Under the pieces are notes generated by a model. That model was not told the DNA's origin, ran no database searches, and was given only the letters and a program-made list of their open reading frames with translations. This document shows positions 10,233 through 19,845 of a stretch of 64,000 nt of DNA, piece by piece. The stretch is from TK10-74A sp965217625. GTDB taxonomy: Bacteria > Chloroflexota > Dehalococcoidia > Bin125. Position numbers and translations under genes: made by a program. Position 1 is the stretch's first letter, and each line of letters opens with the position of its first letter. The DNA is taken from the NCBI GenBank assembly GCA_965217625.1, contig OZ244557.1:1612001-1676000 (forward strand). Reading direction: 5' to 3'.

Positions 10233-11084
10233 ATGACGCATCCCACGATCAGCCCCCTGCTCGACGACCTCGTGTTCCCGGAGGGACCGCGCTGGCGCGA
10301 CGGGCGCCTGTGGTTCTCCGACATGCACGCGCAGGAGGTCGTGGCGGTCACGCCCGGCGGCGAGCGCGAGGTCGTCGCGCGGGTGCCCAAGAACCCCTCC
10401 GGCCTGGGCTGGCTGCCCGACGGCCGCCTGCTGATCGTCTCGATGGAGGACCGCCGCCTGCTGCGACAGGAAGCCGACGGCTCGCTGGTGGAGCACGCCG
10501 ACCTCTCGGCGCTGGCCACGGGACGCTGCAACGACATGATCGTCGACGCCTCGGGCCGGGCCTACGTGGGGCACTTCGGCTTCGACCTGCACGCGCGGGC
10601 CGAGTTCGCGGAGGCGTCGCTGCTGGCCGCCACGCCCGACGGCCAAGTGACGCTGGCGGCCCCCGCGCTGCGCTTCCCCAACGGCGCCGTGATCACCCCC
10701 GACGGCGGCACGTTGGTGGTCGCGGAGACGTTCGGCAGGCGGCTGACCGCGTTCGACATTGGGGACGATGGGGCGCTGAGCAATCGGCGCGTGTGGGCGG
10801 AGCTGGGCGTGCCCCCGGACGGCATCTGCCTCGACGCCGAGGGCTGCATCTGGGTCGCCGTGCCGCGGCCGGGTGCCTTCCTGCGGGTCGCCGAGGGCGG
10901 CGACGTGCGGGCGCGCGTCGATCTGGAGGGCTGGGGCGGCTACGCCTGCATGCTGGGCGGCGACGAGGGTCGCACGCTCTTCCTGCTCGAGGCGCTGACC
11001 GCGACCCCTGAAGAGATGGCCGGCCGCGGCAACGGGCGCATCCGCACGATGGAGGTCGATGCGCCCCGATCGGGGCTTCCCTAG
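10233..11084 (+). CDS. SMP-30/gluconolactonase/LRE-family lactonase
   Basis: The 283-residue six-bladed propeller has the divalent-metal ligands in the expected order: Glu17 (VFPEGPRW), Asn100 (GRCNDMIVD), Asn150 (RFPNGAVITPDG) and Asp196 (VPPDGICLD). Family members hydrolyse sugar or aromatic lactones. It starts 32 bases after the DinB-family gene on the same strand, so a shared transcript is likely. Substrate is not predictable; nearby acyl-CoA genes hint at a carboxylate or lactone catabolic role. Confidence 0.88.
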   Translation: MTHPTISPLLDDLVFPEGPRWRDGRLWFSDMHAQEVVAVTPGGEREVVARVPKNPSGLGWLPDGRLLIVSMEDRRLLRQEADGSLVEHADLSALATGRCNDMIVDASGRAYVGHFGFDLHARAEFAEASLLAATPDGQVTLAAPALRFPNGAVITPDGGTLVVAETFGRRLTAFDIGDDGALSNRRVWAELGVPPDGICLDAEGCIWVAVPRPGAFLRVAEGGDVRARVDLEGWGGYACMLGGDEGRTLFLLEALTATPEEMAGRGNGRIRTMEVDAPRSGLP

Positions 11085-11225
11085 ATCGCGGCGGCGCCTC
11101 CCCTGCCCCGGCGGATCCGCAGGGGCATGACAGGGCGGGGCGGCAGTGCCAGAATGCCGACACGTGCCCCGTCCCGGGGGACGCGCGCTCAGTGATCGCA
11201 GGCAAGAGTTTCGGAGGATGGGTGT

Positions 11226-12806
11226 ATGTCAGACGTAGCGATGAAGACCCCAGCGATGAAAACCAACGTGGGCCAGTTCCTCACCCGGCGGGCGGCGCTT
11301 TCGCCCGATCAAGACGGCCTGGTCGACGCCGACACCGGCCGCCGGTTCAGCTTCCGGGAGTGGAATCAACGCTCGAACCGGACGGCCAACGCGTTGACCG
11401 GGCTGGGCATTGGGCCCGGCGACCGGGTGGCGCTGCTGGTGATGAACAGCGTCGAATACGCGGAGAGCTTCTTCGCGATCGCCAAGCTCGGCGCGATCTG
11501 CGTGCCGCTCAACCTGCGGCTCATGCCCGCGGAGGTGGCCTACATCCTGCGCGACGCCGGCGCGCGGACGCTCCTCTTCAGCGCGGAGTTGACGCCGATC
11601 GCGACGGCGCTGCATGCGATGGGCGGCGGCGACGCCGGCACCCCCATCGAAAGCTGGATCGGCGTCGGGCTGCCGGAACGCCCCGAGTGGGTGCAGAGCT
11701 ATGAGGCGCTGCACGAGGCCGCTCCGGACACGGAGCCGGAGGCGGGGGCCTCGGAGGACGACGTCCTCTACATCATGTACACGTCGGGCACGACGGGGCT
11801 GCCCAAGGGCGCGGTGCACACGCACAACAGCGCGACCTGGGGCGTCCTGACGATCCAGGCGACGTCCGACTCCCGCCAGGGTGACCGCTACCTGCTGTCG
11901 CTGCCGCTGTTCCACGTGGGCGCGCTGACGCCGATGACGGCGAACGTCGTGGGTGGCGTGACGAACGTCGTCATGCGCATGTTCAACCCGCAGCGCGCCT
12001 GGCAGCTGATCAACGACGAGCAGATCACGATCATGCTGAAGGTCCCGGCGATGCTGAACTTCATGCTGCAGGTCTACGAGCCGGGCAAGTACAAGCACGA
12101 CCAGCTGCGCTTCTGCTGGAGCGGCGCGGCGCCGCTGCCGGTGGCGCTGATCGAGGCCTACGCCAAGCTCAACATCCCCGTCCACCAGGTCTACGGCCTG
12201 ACGGAGACCTGTGGCCCCGGCTGCCTGATCAGCGGCGAGGACGCGCTGCGCAAGGCGGGCTCCACGGGCCTGGCCTTCTTCCACACCGACGTCCGCGTGG
12301 TCGACCCGTCCGGCGCCGACGCCGCGCCGGGCGAGTCGGGCGAGGTGATCGTGCGTGGCAAGCACGTCATGCGCGAGTACTGGAACAACCCCGAGGCGAC
12401 GGCGGAGACGATCCGCGACGGCTGGCTCTACACTGGCGACGGCGCGACCGTCGATGAGGACGGCTACGTCTACATCCAGGACCGCATCAAGGACATGATC
12501 ATCTCGGGCGGGGAGAACGTGTACCCGGCCGAGGTCGAGGGCGTGCTGATGCAGCACCCGGGCATCGGCGACGCGGCGGTGATCGGGCAGGAGAGCGCCA
12601 GGTGGGGCGAGTCGGCCGTCGCGATCGTCGTGCGCAAGGATCCGGCGCTGGACACGGCGGGCGTGCTGGCCTTCGTCTCCGACAAGCTGGCGCGCTACAA
12701 GCAGCCGGTGGCCGTCGAGTTCGTCGACGAGGTGCCGCGCAACCCGTCGGGCAAGGTGCTCAAGCGCGTGCTGCGCGAGCAGTTCCCGGGGCCGGCCGCG
12801 GAGTAG
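11226..12806 (+). CDS. Acyl-CoA ligase (AMP-dependent synthetase, fatty-acid type)
   Basis: The 526-residue adenylate-forming enzyme activates a carboxylic acid with ATP and joins it to CoA. Motifs in order are YIMYTSGTTGLPKGAVH (phosphate loop), YGLTETCG, GWLYTGDGATVDEDGY with the ATP-binding Asp, DRIKDMIISGGENVYP (hinge) and PRNPSGKVLKRVLR with the catalytic Lys. Length and motifs match medium/long-chain fatty acid or aromatic-acid ligases. GGAGG stands before the ATG at 11226. It converges with the Gfo/Idh gene, leaving only 2 bases between the stops. Confidence 0.92.
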   Translation: MSDVAMKTPAMKTNVGQFLTRRAALSPDQDGLVDADTGRRFSFREWNQRSNRTANALTGLGIGPGDRVALLVMNSVEYAESFFAIAKLGAICVPLNLRLMPAEVAYILRDAGARTLLFSAELTPIATALHAMGGGDAGTPIESWIGVGLPERPEWVQSYEALHEAAPDTEPEAGASEDDVLYIMYTSGTTGLPKGAVHTHNSATWGVLTIQATSDSRQGDRYLLSLPLFHVGALTPMTANVVGGVTNVVMRMFNPQRAWQLINDEQITIMLKVPAMLNFMLQVYEPGKYKHDQLRFCWSGAAPLPVALIEAYAKLNIPVHQVYGLTETCGPGCLISGEDALRKAGSTGLAFFHTDVRVVDPSGADAAPGESGEVIVRGKHVMREYWNNPEATAETIRDGWLYTGDGATVDEDGYVYIQDRIKDMIISGGENVYPAEVEGVLMQHPGIGDAAVIGQESARWGESAVAIVVRKDPALDTAGVLAFVSDKLARYKQPVAVEFVDEVPRNPSGKVLKRVLREQFPGPAAE

Positions 12807-12808
12807 GG

Positions 12809-13930
12809 CTAGCCCGGCCCGATCGCGACGACGCGCCCCGTCCGGGACGACTCTCGGGCGGCGTCCAGGACGAGTTGCGAGCGCAGGGCGTCGTCGAAGT
12901 TGGGCGCCGGCGACGTGCCCTCCGCGATGCCGCGCTCGAAGTCGCGCAGCAGGCGGCGCGATCCCGCGATGATACTCACGTCCGGCAGCGGCTCGATGTC
13001 GGCCGGGCGGGGCAGCGGCGGACCCTCATCGTTGCTGCCGAGCGCGCGGCCTGAGGCCTGCGCATCCATGGGCGGCGTGTGCGTGACGGGGCCGTCGGAG
13101 AAGAGGCCGCTGGCCCCGTGATGGGCGATCGTGCCCCCCGGCCCCGTGATGTAGAGGTCGCCGAAGCCCGGGATGCGCGAGCTCCAGACCATTGAGACGT
13201 TCGCCGCAGCGCCGGACTCGAACGTGAGCGTGGCGGAGAAGTAGTCGTCGGCGTCCGACGCGAGGTGCTCGCCCGTCTCGGGGTCGATGCGCAGCGGCTC
13301 GTGGACGGCGATGTGCGCAGACACGCTCGTGATCTCGCCCATCCAGACGCGCAGCGCGTCGAAGTAGTGGGAGCCCTGTTCGTTGAGCGCGCCGCCCCCC
13401 ATCGCCTTCTGCGAGCGCCAGTCCAGGCCGCCGCCGGCCATGTCGCGGGCGAAGTAGAGGCTGGCTGTGGCGGACTGCGGCCGGCCGATGCGTCCCTCCT
13501 CGATCAGGCGGGTGATGTGCAGGCGGTGATCGGTGTAGCGGAACTCGAAGTTCACCATCGTGGTGCGGTCCGTGGCTGCGGCGGCGGCGATCATCTCCCG
13601 CGCCTCCGCCTCGGTCATCGTGAAGGGCTTCTCGCAGAGCACGTGCTTGCCCGCGTCGAGCGCGGCGAGCACGTGCTCGCGGTGCGTGGACGTGGGGGTG
13701 GAGACGACGACGGCGTCGATGTCGTCCCGGCTCACGACGGCCCGGAAGTCGTCGCTGTGGTGGGGGATGTCGAGCTTCCTCGCGATCTCCTCGGCGCGAT
13801 GTGCGCGGCGCGAGAAGAGCGCGACGATCTCCCAGCCCTCGGCGCGCAGGGCCGGGGCCGTGACGCGGGTCCCAAAGCTGGACCCGAGGATGGCGACTCT
13901 CTTACTGAACGGGCGGCTGTTGTTCGACAT
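12809..13930 (-). CDS. Gfo/Idh/MocA-family oxidoreductase
   Basis: The 373-residue NAD(P)-dependent enzyme has an N-terminal Rossmann fold (RVAILGSSFGTRV), STPTSTHREHVLAALDAG and the catalytic CEKPFTMT motif near residue 95. In the C-terminal domain, a GGGALNEQGSHYFDALRVW segment holds the usual GxxxDxGxH-like site. Members oxidise or reduce sugars, inositol or related metabolites. ATG 13930 has GGAGAG 6-7 nt upstream; the open frame continues far beyond it in antisense to the ABC gene and was not used. It is the last gene of the ABC operon (29-base gap), a link that is not functionally obvious. Confidence 0.88.
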   Translation of the reverse strand: MSNNSRPFSKRVAILGSSFGTRVTAPALRAEGWEIVALFSRRAHRAEEIARKLDIPHHSDDFRAVVSRDDIDAVVVSTPTSTHREHVLAALDAGKHVLCEKPFTMTEAEAREMIAAAAATDRTTMVNFEFRYTDHRLHITRLIEEGRIGRPQSATASLYFARDMAGGGLDWRSQKAMGGGALNEQGSHYFDALRVWMGEITSVSAHIAVHEPLRIDPETGEHLASDADDYFSATLTFESGAAANVSMVWSSRIPGFGDLYITGPGGTIAHHGASGLFSDGPVTHTPPMDAQASGRALGSNDEGPPLPRPADIEPLPDVSIIAGSRRLLRDFERGIAEGTSPAPNFDDALRSQLVLDAARESSRTGRVVAIGPG

Positions 13931-13959
13931 GGCGTCTCTCCACTGCTGCGCGCGGGCGA

Positions 13960-14928
13960 TCAGTCCCGGACCCAGGGCGCGCGCTGCCCGGGCGGGGGGC
14001 GGAAATCGGGTGCGACGGGGAGCGAGGGCGGCGGCGTCTCGACCGGACCGGCGTCTGTGGGGGCGCGGTCGCCCCCATCGTCGGCGGGGGTGGCGGGAGG
14101 CAGGGCGCCGCCGATCGCGACGCCGGCGGGCGCCGCCGGTCGCGCGGGGCCCCGGGCGCCGGGCGCGATCTCGGCGCGCACGTCGGCCGTGAGGTCGCGC
14201 TCGTGGTGCTCCAGGATGCGACCGTCGGCCATCTCCTCCACCCGCTCGGCGTAGTCCAGGACGGTGCGGTCGTGCGTGGCGGTGACGATCGTGACGCCGC
14301 TCTGCCGCACGAGATCCTGCATCAGTTGGAAGATGGCGCGGGCGTTGGCGTGGTCGAGTTCGCCCGTGGGTTCGTCGGCGACGACGAGCGCGGGGCGGTT
14401 GGCCAGCGCCCGCGCGATGGCGACGCGCTGCTGCTCCCCGCCGGACAGCTCGTAGGGCCGATGGTCGCTGCGGGCGTGCAGGTCGACCATGCGCAGCAGT
14501 TCCTGCGTGCGCTCCCGGCGCTCCCCGAGCCCGACGCCGGCGATTCGCAGCGCGACCTCCACGTTCTCGAAGGCCGAGAGCAGCGGCAGCAGCCCGAAGG
14601 ATTGGAAGACGAAGCCGATCGTGTGGCGCCGGACCTCCAGCAGTTGCGGCTCGGAGGCGCTGGTGATGTCCTGCCCGGCGAGGCGGATGGTCCCGCGGTC
14701 GGGGTGGTCCAGGCCGGCCATGAGGTTGAGCAGCGTCGTCTTGCCGGAGCCGGAGCGCCCCATCAGCGCGACGAAGGTGCCCCGGCCGATGTGCAGCGAG
14801 ACGTCGCGCACGGCCCAGACGTCCTCGTCGCCGACGCGGAAGCGCCGCGTGACGCCTCGCACATCGACGATCGTCTCCAGCTCGTCGCCAGACGGAGTGA
14901 CCAGCGTGAGGGGGCGCTCGATGGTCAT
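13960..14928 (-). CDS. ABC transporter ATP-binding protein (MacB/LolD type), Pro/Ala-rich tail
   Basis: The 322-residue protein has Walker A GRSGSGKT (57-64), a Q-loop FVFQSFGLLP, signature LSGGEQQRVAIARAL and Walker B ALVVADEPTGELDH. The GELDHANA extension marks the LolD/MacB/FtsE group, which works with FtsX-like permeases. After about residue 235 a roughly 85-residue Pro/Ala/Gly-rich tail follows that is not part of the fold. It lies 13 bases after the second ATPase gene in one operon with the giant permease. Likely a mechanotransmission or export complex of unknown substrate. Confidence 0.92.
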   Translation of the reverse strand: MTIERPLTLVTPSGDELETIVDVRGVTRRFRVGDEDVWAVRDVSLHIGRGTFVALMGRSGSGKTTLLNLMAGLDHPDRGTIRLAGQDITSASEPQLLEVRRHTIGFVFQSFGLLPLLSAFENVEVALRIAGVGLGERRERTQELLRMVDLHARSDHRPYELSGGEQQRVAIARALANRPALVVADEPTGELDHANARAIFQLMQDLVRQSGVTIVTATHDRTVLDYAERVEEMADGRILEHHERDLTADVRAEIAPGARGPARPAAPAGVAIGGALPPATPADDGGDRAPTDAGPVETPPPSLPVAPDFRPPPGQRAPWVRD

Positions 14929-14941
14929 GTGGAATCACCAG

Positions 14942-15904
14942 TCATGGGGGGTTGCCATCCTCGCCGCTGCTCTCCCGTTGCAGGGTATCCCGCGAGATCA
15001 CGACCTGGTCGTCGTCGAGCGCCACGACGACGTGGGCGCCCAGCCGGGCGGCCTCGCGCAGCTCCCGGGGGATCTGCAGCCGCCCGCTGCGGTCCACGAC
15101 CGCGAACTCGTGCCGCACGGTGCGGGGGGCGCCGCTGACCGGCGTCTCCACGCGGTTGAAGGTCTCCGTCGAGATGCGCCCGTCGCGGATGGTGACGACG
15201 CGCGGGACGCGCTCGGCGATGTGGTCGTCGTGCGTGACGACCACGATCGTCACCCCGAATTGGCGGTTGAGGTCGGCGAAGAGGTCGAAGATCTGGTCGC
15301 CGGTGTGGGAGTCGAGTTCGCCGGTCGGCTCGTCGGCGAGCAGCAGCGGCGGGTTGTTGGCCAGCGCCACGGCGATGGAGACGCGCTGCTGCTCGCCGCC
15401 GGAGAGCTGCTCCGGCCGGGATTGCGCGCGGTGGGTCAGGCCCACCGCCTCGAGCAGGGCGGCCGTGCGGGTGCGGATCTCCCCGCGCGAGAGCCCGGTG
15501 ACGACCATGGGCAGCTCGATGTTCTGGGCGGCGGTCAGGTAGGGGATCAGGTTGCGCCCCGTCTGCTGCCAGACGAAGCCCACCTCGCTGCGCCGGTAGT
15601 GGACCAGGTCCGCCTCCTCCATCGTGAGCAGGTCGCGCTCGTCGACGCGGACGGCGCCGGCGCTGGGCAACTCGAGCCCGGCCAGGATGCTGAGCAGCGT
15701 GGACTTGCCCGAGCCCGACGCTCCCACCAGCGCCAGCAGCTCGCCGCGCTCGATGCGCAGGTCGAGCCCGCGCAGCGCCACGACCTCGAGCGTGGCGACT
15801 TTGTAGATCTTGAAGACGTCCTCGCAGACCACGTGCCAGTCCGGCGGGGGCGGCGCGCCCGGCGTGGCGAGGGGACTCGGGCGGGCCTGGGGTGGTGTGG
15901 TCAT
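14942..15904 (-). CDS. ABC transporter ATP-binding protein with C-terminal AbrB-like domain
   Basis: The 320-residue protein has Walker A GASGSGKS (61-68), LSGGEQQRVSIAVAL, Walker B LLLADEPTGELDS and the switch His in VVVTHDDHIAERVP, all of LolD/MacB type. From about residue 266 it carries EFAVVDRSGRLQIPRELREA and then a short strand pair (VVVALDDDQVVIS). This matches the SpoVT/AbrB swapped-hairpin pattern (V-D-x-x-G-R-x-x-I-P-x-x-L-R). AbrB domains bind DNA as dimers, so the tail may dimerise or regulate the ATPase. It starts 3 bases after the permease stop. The MTTPPQARPSPLATPG start region is disordered. Confidence 0.92.
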   Translation of the reverse strand: MTTPPQARPSPLATPGAPPPPDWHVVCEDVFKIYKVATLEVVALRGLDLRIERGELLALVGASGSGKSTLLSILAGLELPSAGAVRVDERDLLTMEEADLVHYRRSEVGFVWQQTGRNLIPYLTAAQNIELPMVVTGLSRGEIRTRTAALLEAVGLTHRAQSRPEQLSGGEQQRVSIAVALANNPPLLLADEPTGELDSHTGDQIFDLFADLNRQFGVTIVVVTHDDHIAERVPRVVTIRDGRISTETFNRVETPVSGAPRTVRHEFAVVDRSGRLQIPRELREAARLGAHVVVALDDDQVVISRDTLQRESSGEDGNPP

Positions 15905-15907
15905 GAG

Positions 15908-18900
15908 CTATTCGCCGAGGCGCAGGACGCGGTAGAGGGCGAGGTGGGCGTGCAGTGCGACGACCACCCCGATCGCCAGCAGGAAGACGAGGCCGAGAAT
16001 GCCGTACGCGACGCTGATGGTACTCCAGTCGGTCACGAGGACGAAGGGCGGCACGACCTCCTCGCCGCGTTCGGTGACGCCCAGGAACTCGAGCATCAGG
16101 ATACCCAGCCGCGATCCGACCAGCGTGCCGGCCGCCATCGCCAGCACGACGATGAAGATCTGCTCAAACGAGACGACCGCCAGGATCTGGCGCATCGAGA
16201 AGCCCATCGTGCGCAGGATGGCAAACTCGAGCGCGCGCGTGCGCGCCGCCGCCAGCGACGAGACGAGCACGCCCAGCGCGCTCAGCAGCAGCACCGCGAT
16301 GAAGGAGAGCAGGAGCAGGCCGTCCCAGCCCGCCGCCGTGAGCGGGTCCTGATCCTGCGCCTCGCGCAGGGCGGCGGTATCGAAGACGGTGGGCTCGCCG
16401 AAGTCGCCCGCCGCGATCGCCTCGCGCAGACTCGCGAGACCGGCGTCTCCGCTGGGCGCGATCCACACCTCGTTGGGCGCGATATTCCCGGTGCGGCTCC
16501 CGTGGCGGTTCAGGAAGAAGCCGAGCCGCCCGATGTCGGCGATGAGCACGCCCGTGCCCGACCGCGGATCGTGGGTGGGGAAGAGCTCGAAGACGCCCAC
16601 GATGCGCATGGGGATCGTGCCGTTGCTCGCATACGGGCGGATCTCGTCGCCGATCGCCAGATCGCCCTCTGCGAGGAAGGCCGCGTTGGCCAGCACGCTG
16701 AGCGGCGTCCCGTCGCCGCCGACGCGGATGCCGCGCGCGGCCGACGAGAAGCCGCGGTCCCAGATGTAGCGGGCGGCCGAGGGGCCGGAGATGACGTCCT
16801 CCCGCTCGGCGCTGAAGCGCTCGAAGCGGCCCCGCGTGTTGATCTCCAGGACCGGCTCCCAGTGATCGACCGCTGCGAAGTCCTCGATCACCACGCCGTC
16901 CTCAAACGGCTCGCCCAGCCGGCCCGGCGTGGGGCTGTATTGCAGGTCGTCCCACAGCGCCTGCCCGGCGAACGCGCCGGCGCGGCCCGCCCGGCGGACC
17001 AGGATCGCGGTGACGAGTTTCTCGCCGGCCGGCAAGCCATCCAATGACGTGCTGACCAGCTGCCAGCCGGCATCCTGACGCAGCGCGTCCTGCATCCGCA
17101 TGTCGTGGTAGCTCCCGCCCGCGTCCAGGATGCGCAAGAAGACGACCGCGGCCTCGCTGCGGCCGATCCGGCTCCAGATGCCGATGCGCCGCGCCTCCGC
17201 GGGCACCGCGATGCCGGGCACGGCGCCCGTGCGCCCGGTCAGCGGGGCGACCAGCGTGGCCAGCGATCCGTCCGCCAGGTCGTCGCGGAACCAGGCGATG
17301 TCCGGGAGGCGCGACGGATCCACGCCCAGCAGCTCGGCCTCAAGCGCGTTACGGCCGCCGGCAGACCGCACCCTGGTGCGCAGCACGGCGGCGGCGGCCT
17401 CGACGTCGTCGCGGTCCTCGAACTCGGCGGTGAGCGCCCGCGGCCCCAGTTGTTCGTCCTCGTTGACATCGGCCAGGCGCAGCGGCGCGCCCGCCAGATA
17501 GGCCGCGCGATCGTCGAAGGAGCGATCGAGCGTGGAGCCGAAGGTCGCCGCGAACATGCCGATCGCCGTGGCGAGCAGCAGCAGCAGCACCAGCCGGGAG
17601 TGCCCCAGCGGGGCGCGCATGAGCTGCCAGATGCCCAGCTGCACGGCGGTCCCGCTGAAGCGGGACGTCAGGGCGTCGGCCGCGCGCAGCAGCAGCGGGA
17701 ACAGGCGCAGGAAGACGACCGCCACCGTGACCAGGAAGACCGCCGGGGCGAGCAGCAGCAGCGGGTCGTAGTTGATGTCGCCGAACAATTCCTCGGTGAC
17801 CAGCGAGTCGGACTGTTGCAGCTGGAAGAAGAGCAGCGCCGCCACGACGACGACGACCAGGTCGAGGTAGTAGCGGTGGAAGGCCGACTCGGTCTCGGGC
17901 CGGGAGAGCGACTGTTTGTACTGCACGATGCTGCGCCGCCCGGCGCGGATGGCGGGGATGAGCAGGGCGAAGAAGGCCAGCACGGCGCCCAGGCCGGCCC
18001 AGGCGTAGACGGTGGTCGTCAGGCGGACGTCGAGCAGCGCGCCGCCGCTGAGCCCGTCGAAGGCGGGCGTCAGCCCCAGCAGCGCCACCGCGCCCAGCGC
18101 CAGTGGGGGTCCCAGCCCGAAGCCCAGCGCGGCGAGCAGGAAGCCCTCGACCCCGTAGATGCCGAGGATGTGCTTCGCGCCGGCGCCGCGGCTCTTGAGC
18201 AGCGCCACTTCGCCCGCCTGCCGGTCGACCAGCAGGGCCGCCACCATGACGAGGTAGTAGAGCACGATGGCGACGATCTGTAGGGTCAGAACGAGCAGCG
18301 GCACCTGCGCGAAGAACTCCTTCTGCGAGAAGGCGGCCAGCGTGTCGGGCATCTCCGTGGTCACGCGGGTGCGATCGACGCTGGACCCGACCGCCCGCTC
18401 GAGCACGCGCAGGCTGTGGGCGAGCGGCTCGGCGTCGGCGGCGTCGATCGTCTCCAGGTCGAAGAAGGCCAGGTCGTCGATGCGGCCGTCGATGTCGGCG
18501 ATGTGACGGGGCAGCAGGTCGATCAGCGTCTCCTGCGTCGTGAAGAAGAGGTACGAGGGCCAGTTCTGCGTGTCGAGGAAGAACTGGTCGCTGCGACGGC
18601 CCCAGTACTCGGCGCTGGCGTCGCGGGGGCTGATGATTCCCACGACCTGGACGCGGACGGGCGGCACGTCCTCGCGCCAGAACGGGTGCAGGTCGAAGCG
18701 GTCGCCCAGGCCGACGCCGTGCCGGCGCGCGGTCTCGCCGCTGATCGCGACCTCTATGAGCACCCCGCCGGCCGGAGTGGCGCCGGCCTGCGCCGTGGGG
18801 AAGCGCCCGGCGTCGATGCTGATCTGCGGGGCGAGGTCGGTGAAGAACTGCAGGTTGGAGCGCGGCCGGGCGGGGTCCTCGGTGCGCGGCGCGTCGAGGT

Positions 18901-19270
18901 CGGTGAGGAAGAACGTCGAGGAGATCGTGCGCTGCGTCTGCCCGCTGAGGTACTCCCCGATGCGGTCCAGCCGTTCGTCGACCAGCTCCTGGCGTTGGGC
19001 GTATGAGGCCGGCGTGAAGGGGTGGGTGCTGGAGGAGACCGAGAGGTCGAGCTCGACCTTGTCCGCGCGCGACAGGTCCACATCGACGCCGAGCTCCCGC
19101 AGGGCGTTGCGGTAGATCTCCGTCGCCGACATCAGCCCGACGGCCAGCACGACGCCGATGATGACTGCCGCGAGCAACCGCCGATGCCCCGAGGCGCGCC
19201 GCAGGACCAGCCCCAAGACCGTGCGGGTGAGGACTGCGGTCGCGCTGGGGGAGACGCTGGGGAGTTGCAT
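15908..19270 (-). CDS. FtsX/MacB-type ABC transporter permease (1,120 residues)
   Basis: An N-terminal membrane helix (LLAAVIIGVVLAVGLMSA) is followed by a roughly 300-residue outside domain, an FtsX helix bundle (LLVLTLQIVAIVLYYLVMVA, then DRQAGEVALLKSRGAGAKH), further helices near the middle, a second outside domain and a C-terminal bundle (SFIAVLLLSALGVLVSSLAA, then EFAILRTMGFSMRQIL). This duplicated MacB-like layout is about three times the length of LolC. ATG 19270 is chosen; the frame is open to 19432 but that part is arginine-rich and not protein-like. It is the first gene of a run with both ATPases. Substrate unknown; lipids, peptides or surface proteins are all possible. Confidence 0.88.
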   Translation of the reverse strand: MQLPSVSPSATAVLTRTVLGLVLRRASGHRRLLAAVIIGVVLAVGLMSATEIYRNALRELGVDVDLSRADKVELDLSVSSSTHPFTPASYAQRQELVDERLDRIGEYLSGQTQRTISSTFFLTDLDAPRTEDPARPRSNLQFFTDLAPQISIDAGRFPTAQAGATPAGGVLIEVAISGETARRHGVGLGDRFDLHPFWREDVPPVRVQVVGIISPRDASAEYWGRRSDQFFLDTQNWPSYLFFTTQETLIDLLPRHIADIDGRIDDLAFFDLETIDAADAEPLAHSLRVLERAVGSSVDRTRVTTEMPDTLAAFSQKEFFAQVPLLVLTLQIVAIVLYYLVMVAALLVDRQAGEVALLKSRGAGAKHILGIYGVEGFLLAALGFGLGPPLALGAVALLGLTPAFDGLSGGALLDVRLTTTVYAWAGLGAVLAFFALLIPAIRAGRRSIVQYKQSLSRPETESAFHRYYLDLVVVVVAALLFFQLQQSDSLVTEELFGDINYDPLLLLAPAVFLVTVAVVFLRLFPLLLRAADALTSRFSGTAVQLGIWQLMRAPLGHSRLVLLLLLATAIGMFAATFGSTLDRSFDDRAAYLAGAPLRLADVNEDEQLGPRALTAEFEDRDDVEAAAAVLRTRVRSAGGRNALEAELLGVDPSRLPDIAWFRDDLADGSLATLVAPLTGRTGAVPGIAVPAEARRIGIWSRIGRSEAAVVFLRILDAGGSYHDMRMQDALRQDAGWQLVSTSLDGLPAGEKLVTAILVRRAGRAGAFAGQALWDDLQYSPTPGRLGEPFEDGVVIEDFAAVDHWEPVLEINTRGRFERFSAEREDVISGPSAARYIWDRGFSSAARGIRVGGDGTPLSVLANAAFLAEGDLAIGDEIRPYASNGTIPMRIVGVFELFPTHDPRSGTGVLIADIGRLGFFLNRHGSRTGNIAPNEVWIAPSGDAGLASLREAIAAGDFGEPTVFDTAALREAQDQDPLTAAGWDGLLLLSFIAVLLLSALGVLVSSLAAARTRALEFAILRTMGFSMRQILAVVSFEQIFIVVLAMAAGTLVGSRLGILMLEFLGVTERGEEVVPPFVLVTDWSTISVAYGILGLVFLLAIGVVVALHAHLALYRVLRLGE

Positions 19271-19407
19271 CAGCGTGATCCTGCGCGCAGGCCGCGGCCC
19301 GATAGACTCAACGTCGCGACTCCGGCCGGCGCGGACATCCGATCGACGGGCGCTGCGTCCTCCCGGGGCGCCGGCGGCGAGCAGGAACGCGGGGCAGCGA
19401 GGGATAC

Positions 19408-19845
19408 GTGGAGCATGCGGGCATGATCGCACGGATCGGCGTCATGGGGCCGTTCGGGATACTGCTGGCGGGACTGGCCGTCCTGGTCTTCGTCTCGACG
19501 CTGCTGCTGGGCTGGCAGATCGCGGACGAGCCCAACCCCGCGGCCAATCGCATCTTCGCGAGTGCGACCCTGCAGGACGACACGCCGCGCGCGGACATCG
19601 CCGGCACGGTCAGCGACGTCGACGGGGAGGTCATCTCCGTCCGGGTGGGGGAGGACCTCGTACGGGTCCGCGTGGGGGCCGGCGCGGTGATTCAACGCCT
19701 CACCCCGATCACGCCCGACAGCGTGGCGCCCGGCGACTGGATCATCCTGGGCGGCATCGATGACAACGTGCACACGCTGATCCTGCGCGCCGCGATCGTG
19801 GCGGGGCCGGACGAGGTGGTGGGGCCGGCGGGGGGCGCGCCATGA
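19408..19845 (+). CDS. Small membrane-anchored protein with DUF5666-like beta domain
   Basis: The 145-residue protein has one membrane helix (GPFGILLAGLAVLVFVSTLL, residues 14-33) and an external beta-rich domain: IAGTVSDVDGEVISVRVG, VRVRVGAGAVIQRL, then VAPGDWIILGG. The order of strand, valine-rich strand and APGDW turn resembles DUF5666/OB-like domains; this is a weak match by eye. The start is GTG 19408 with GAGGG upstream; ATG 19423 is an alternative. Its stop overlaps the next start by 4 bases (ATGA), so the two are coupled. The pair sits between the two giant permeases on the opposite strand. Confidence 0.7.
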   Translation: MEHAGMIARIGVMGPFGILLAGLAVLVFVSTLLLGWQIADEPNPAANRIFASATLQDDTPRADIAGTVSDVDGEVISVRVGEDLVRVRVGAGAVIQRLTPITPDSVAPGDWIILGGIDDNVHTLILRAAIVAGPDEVVGPAGGAP

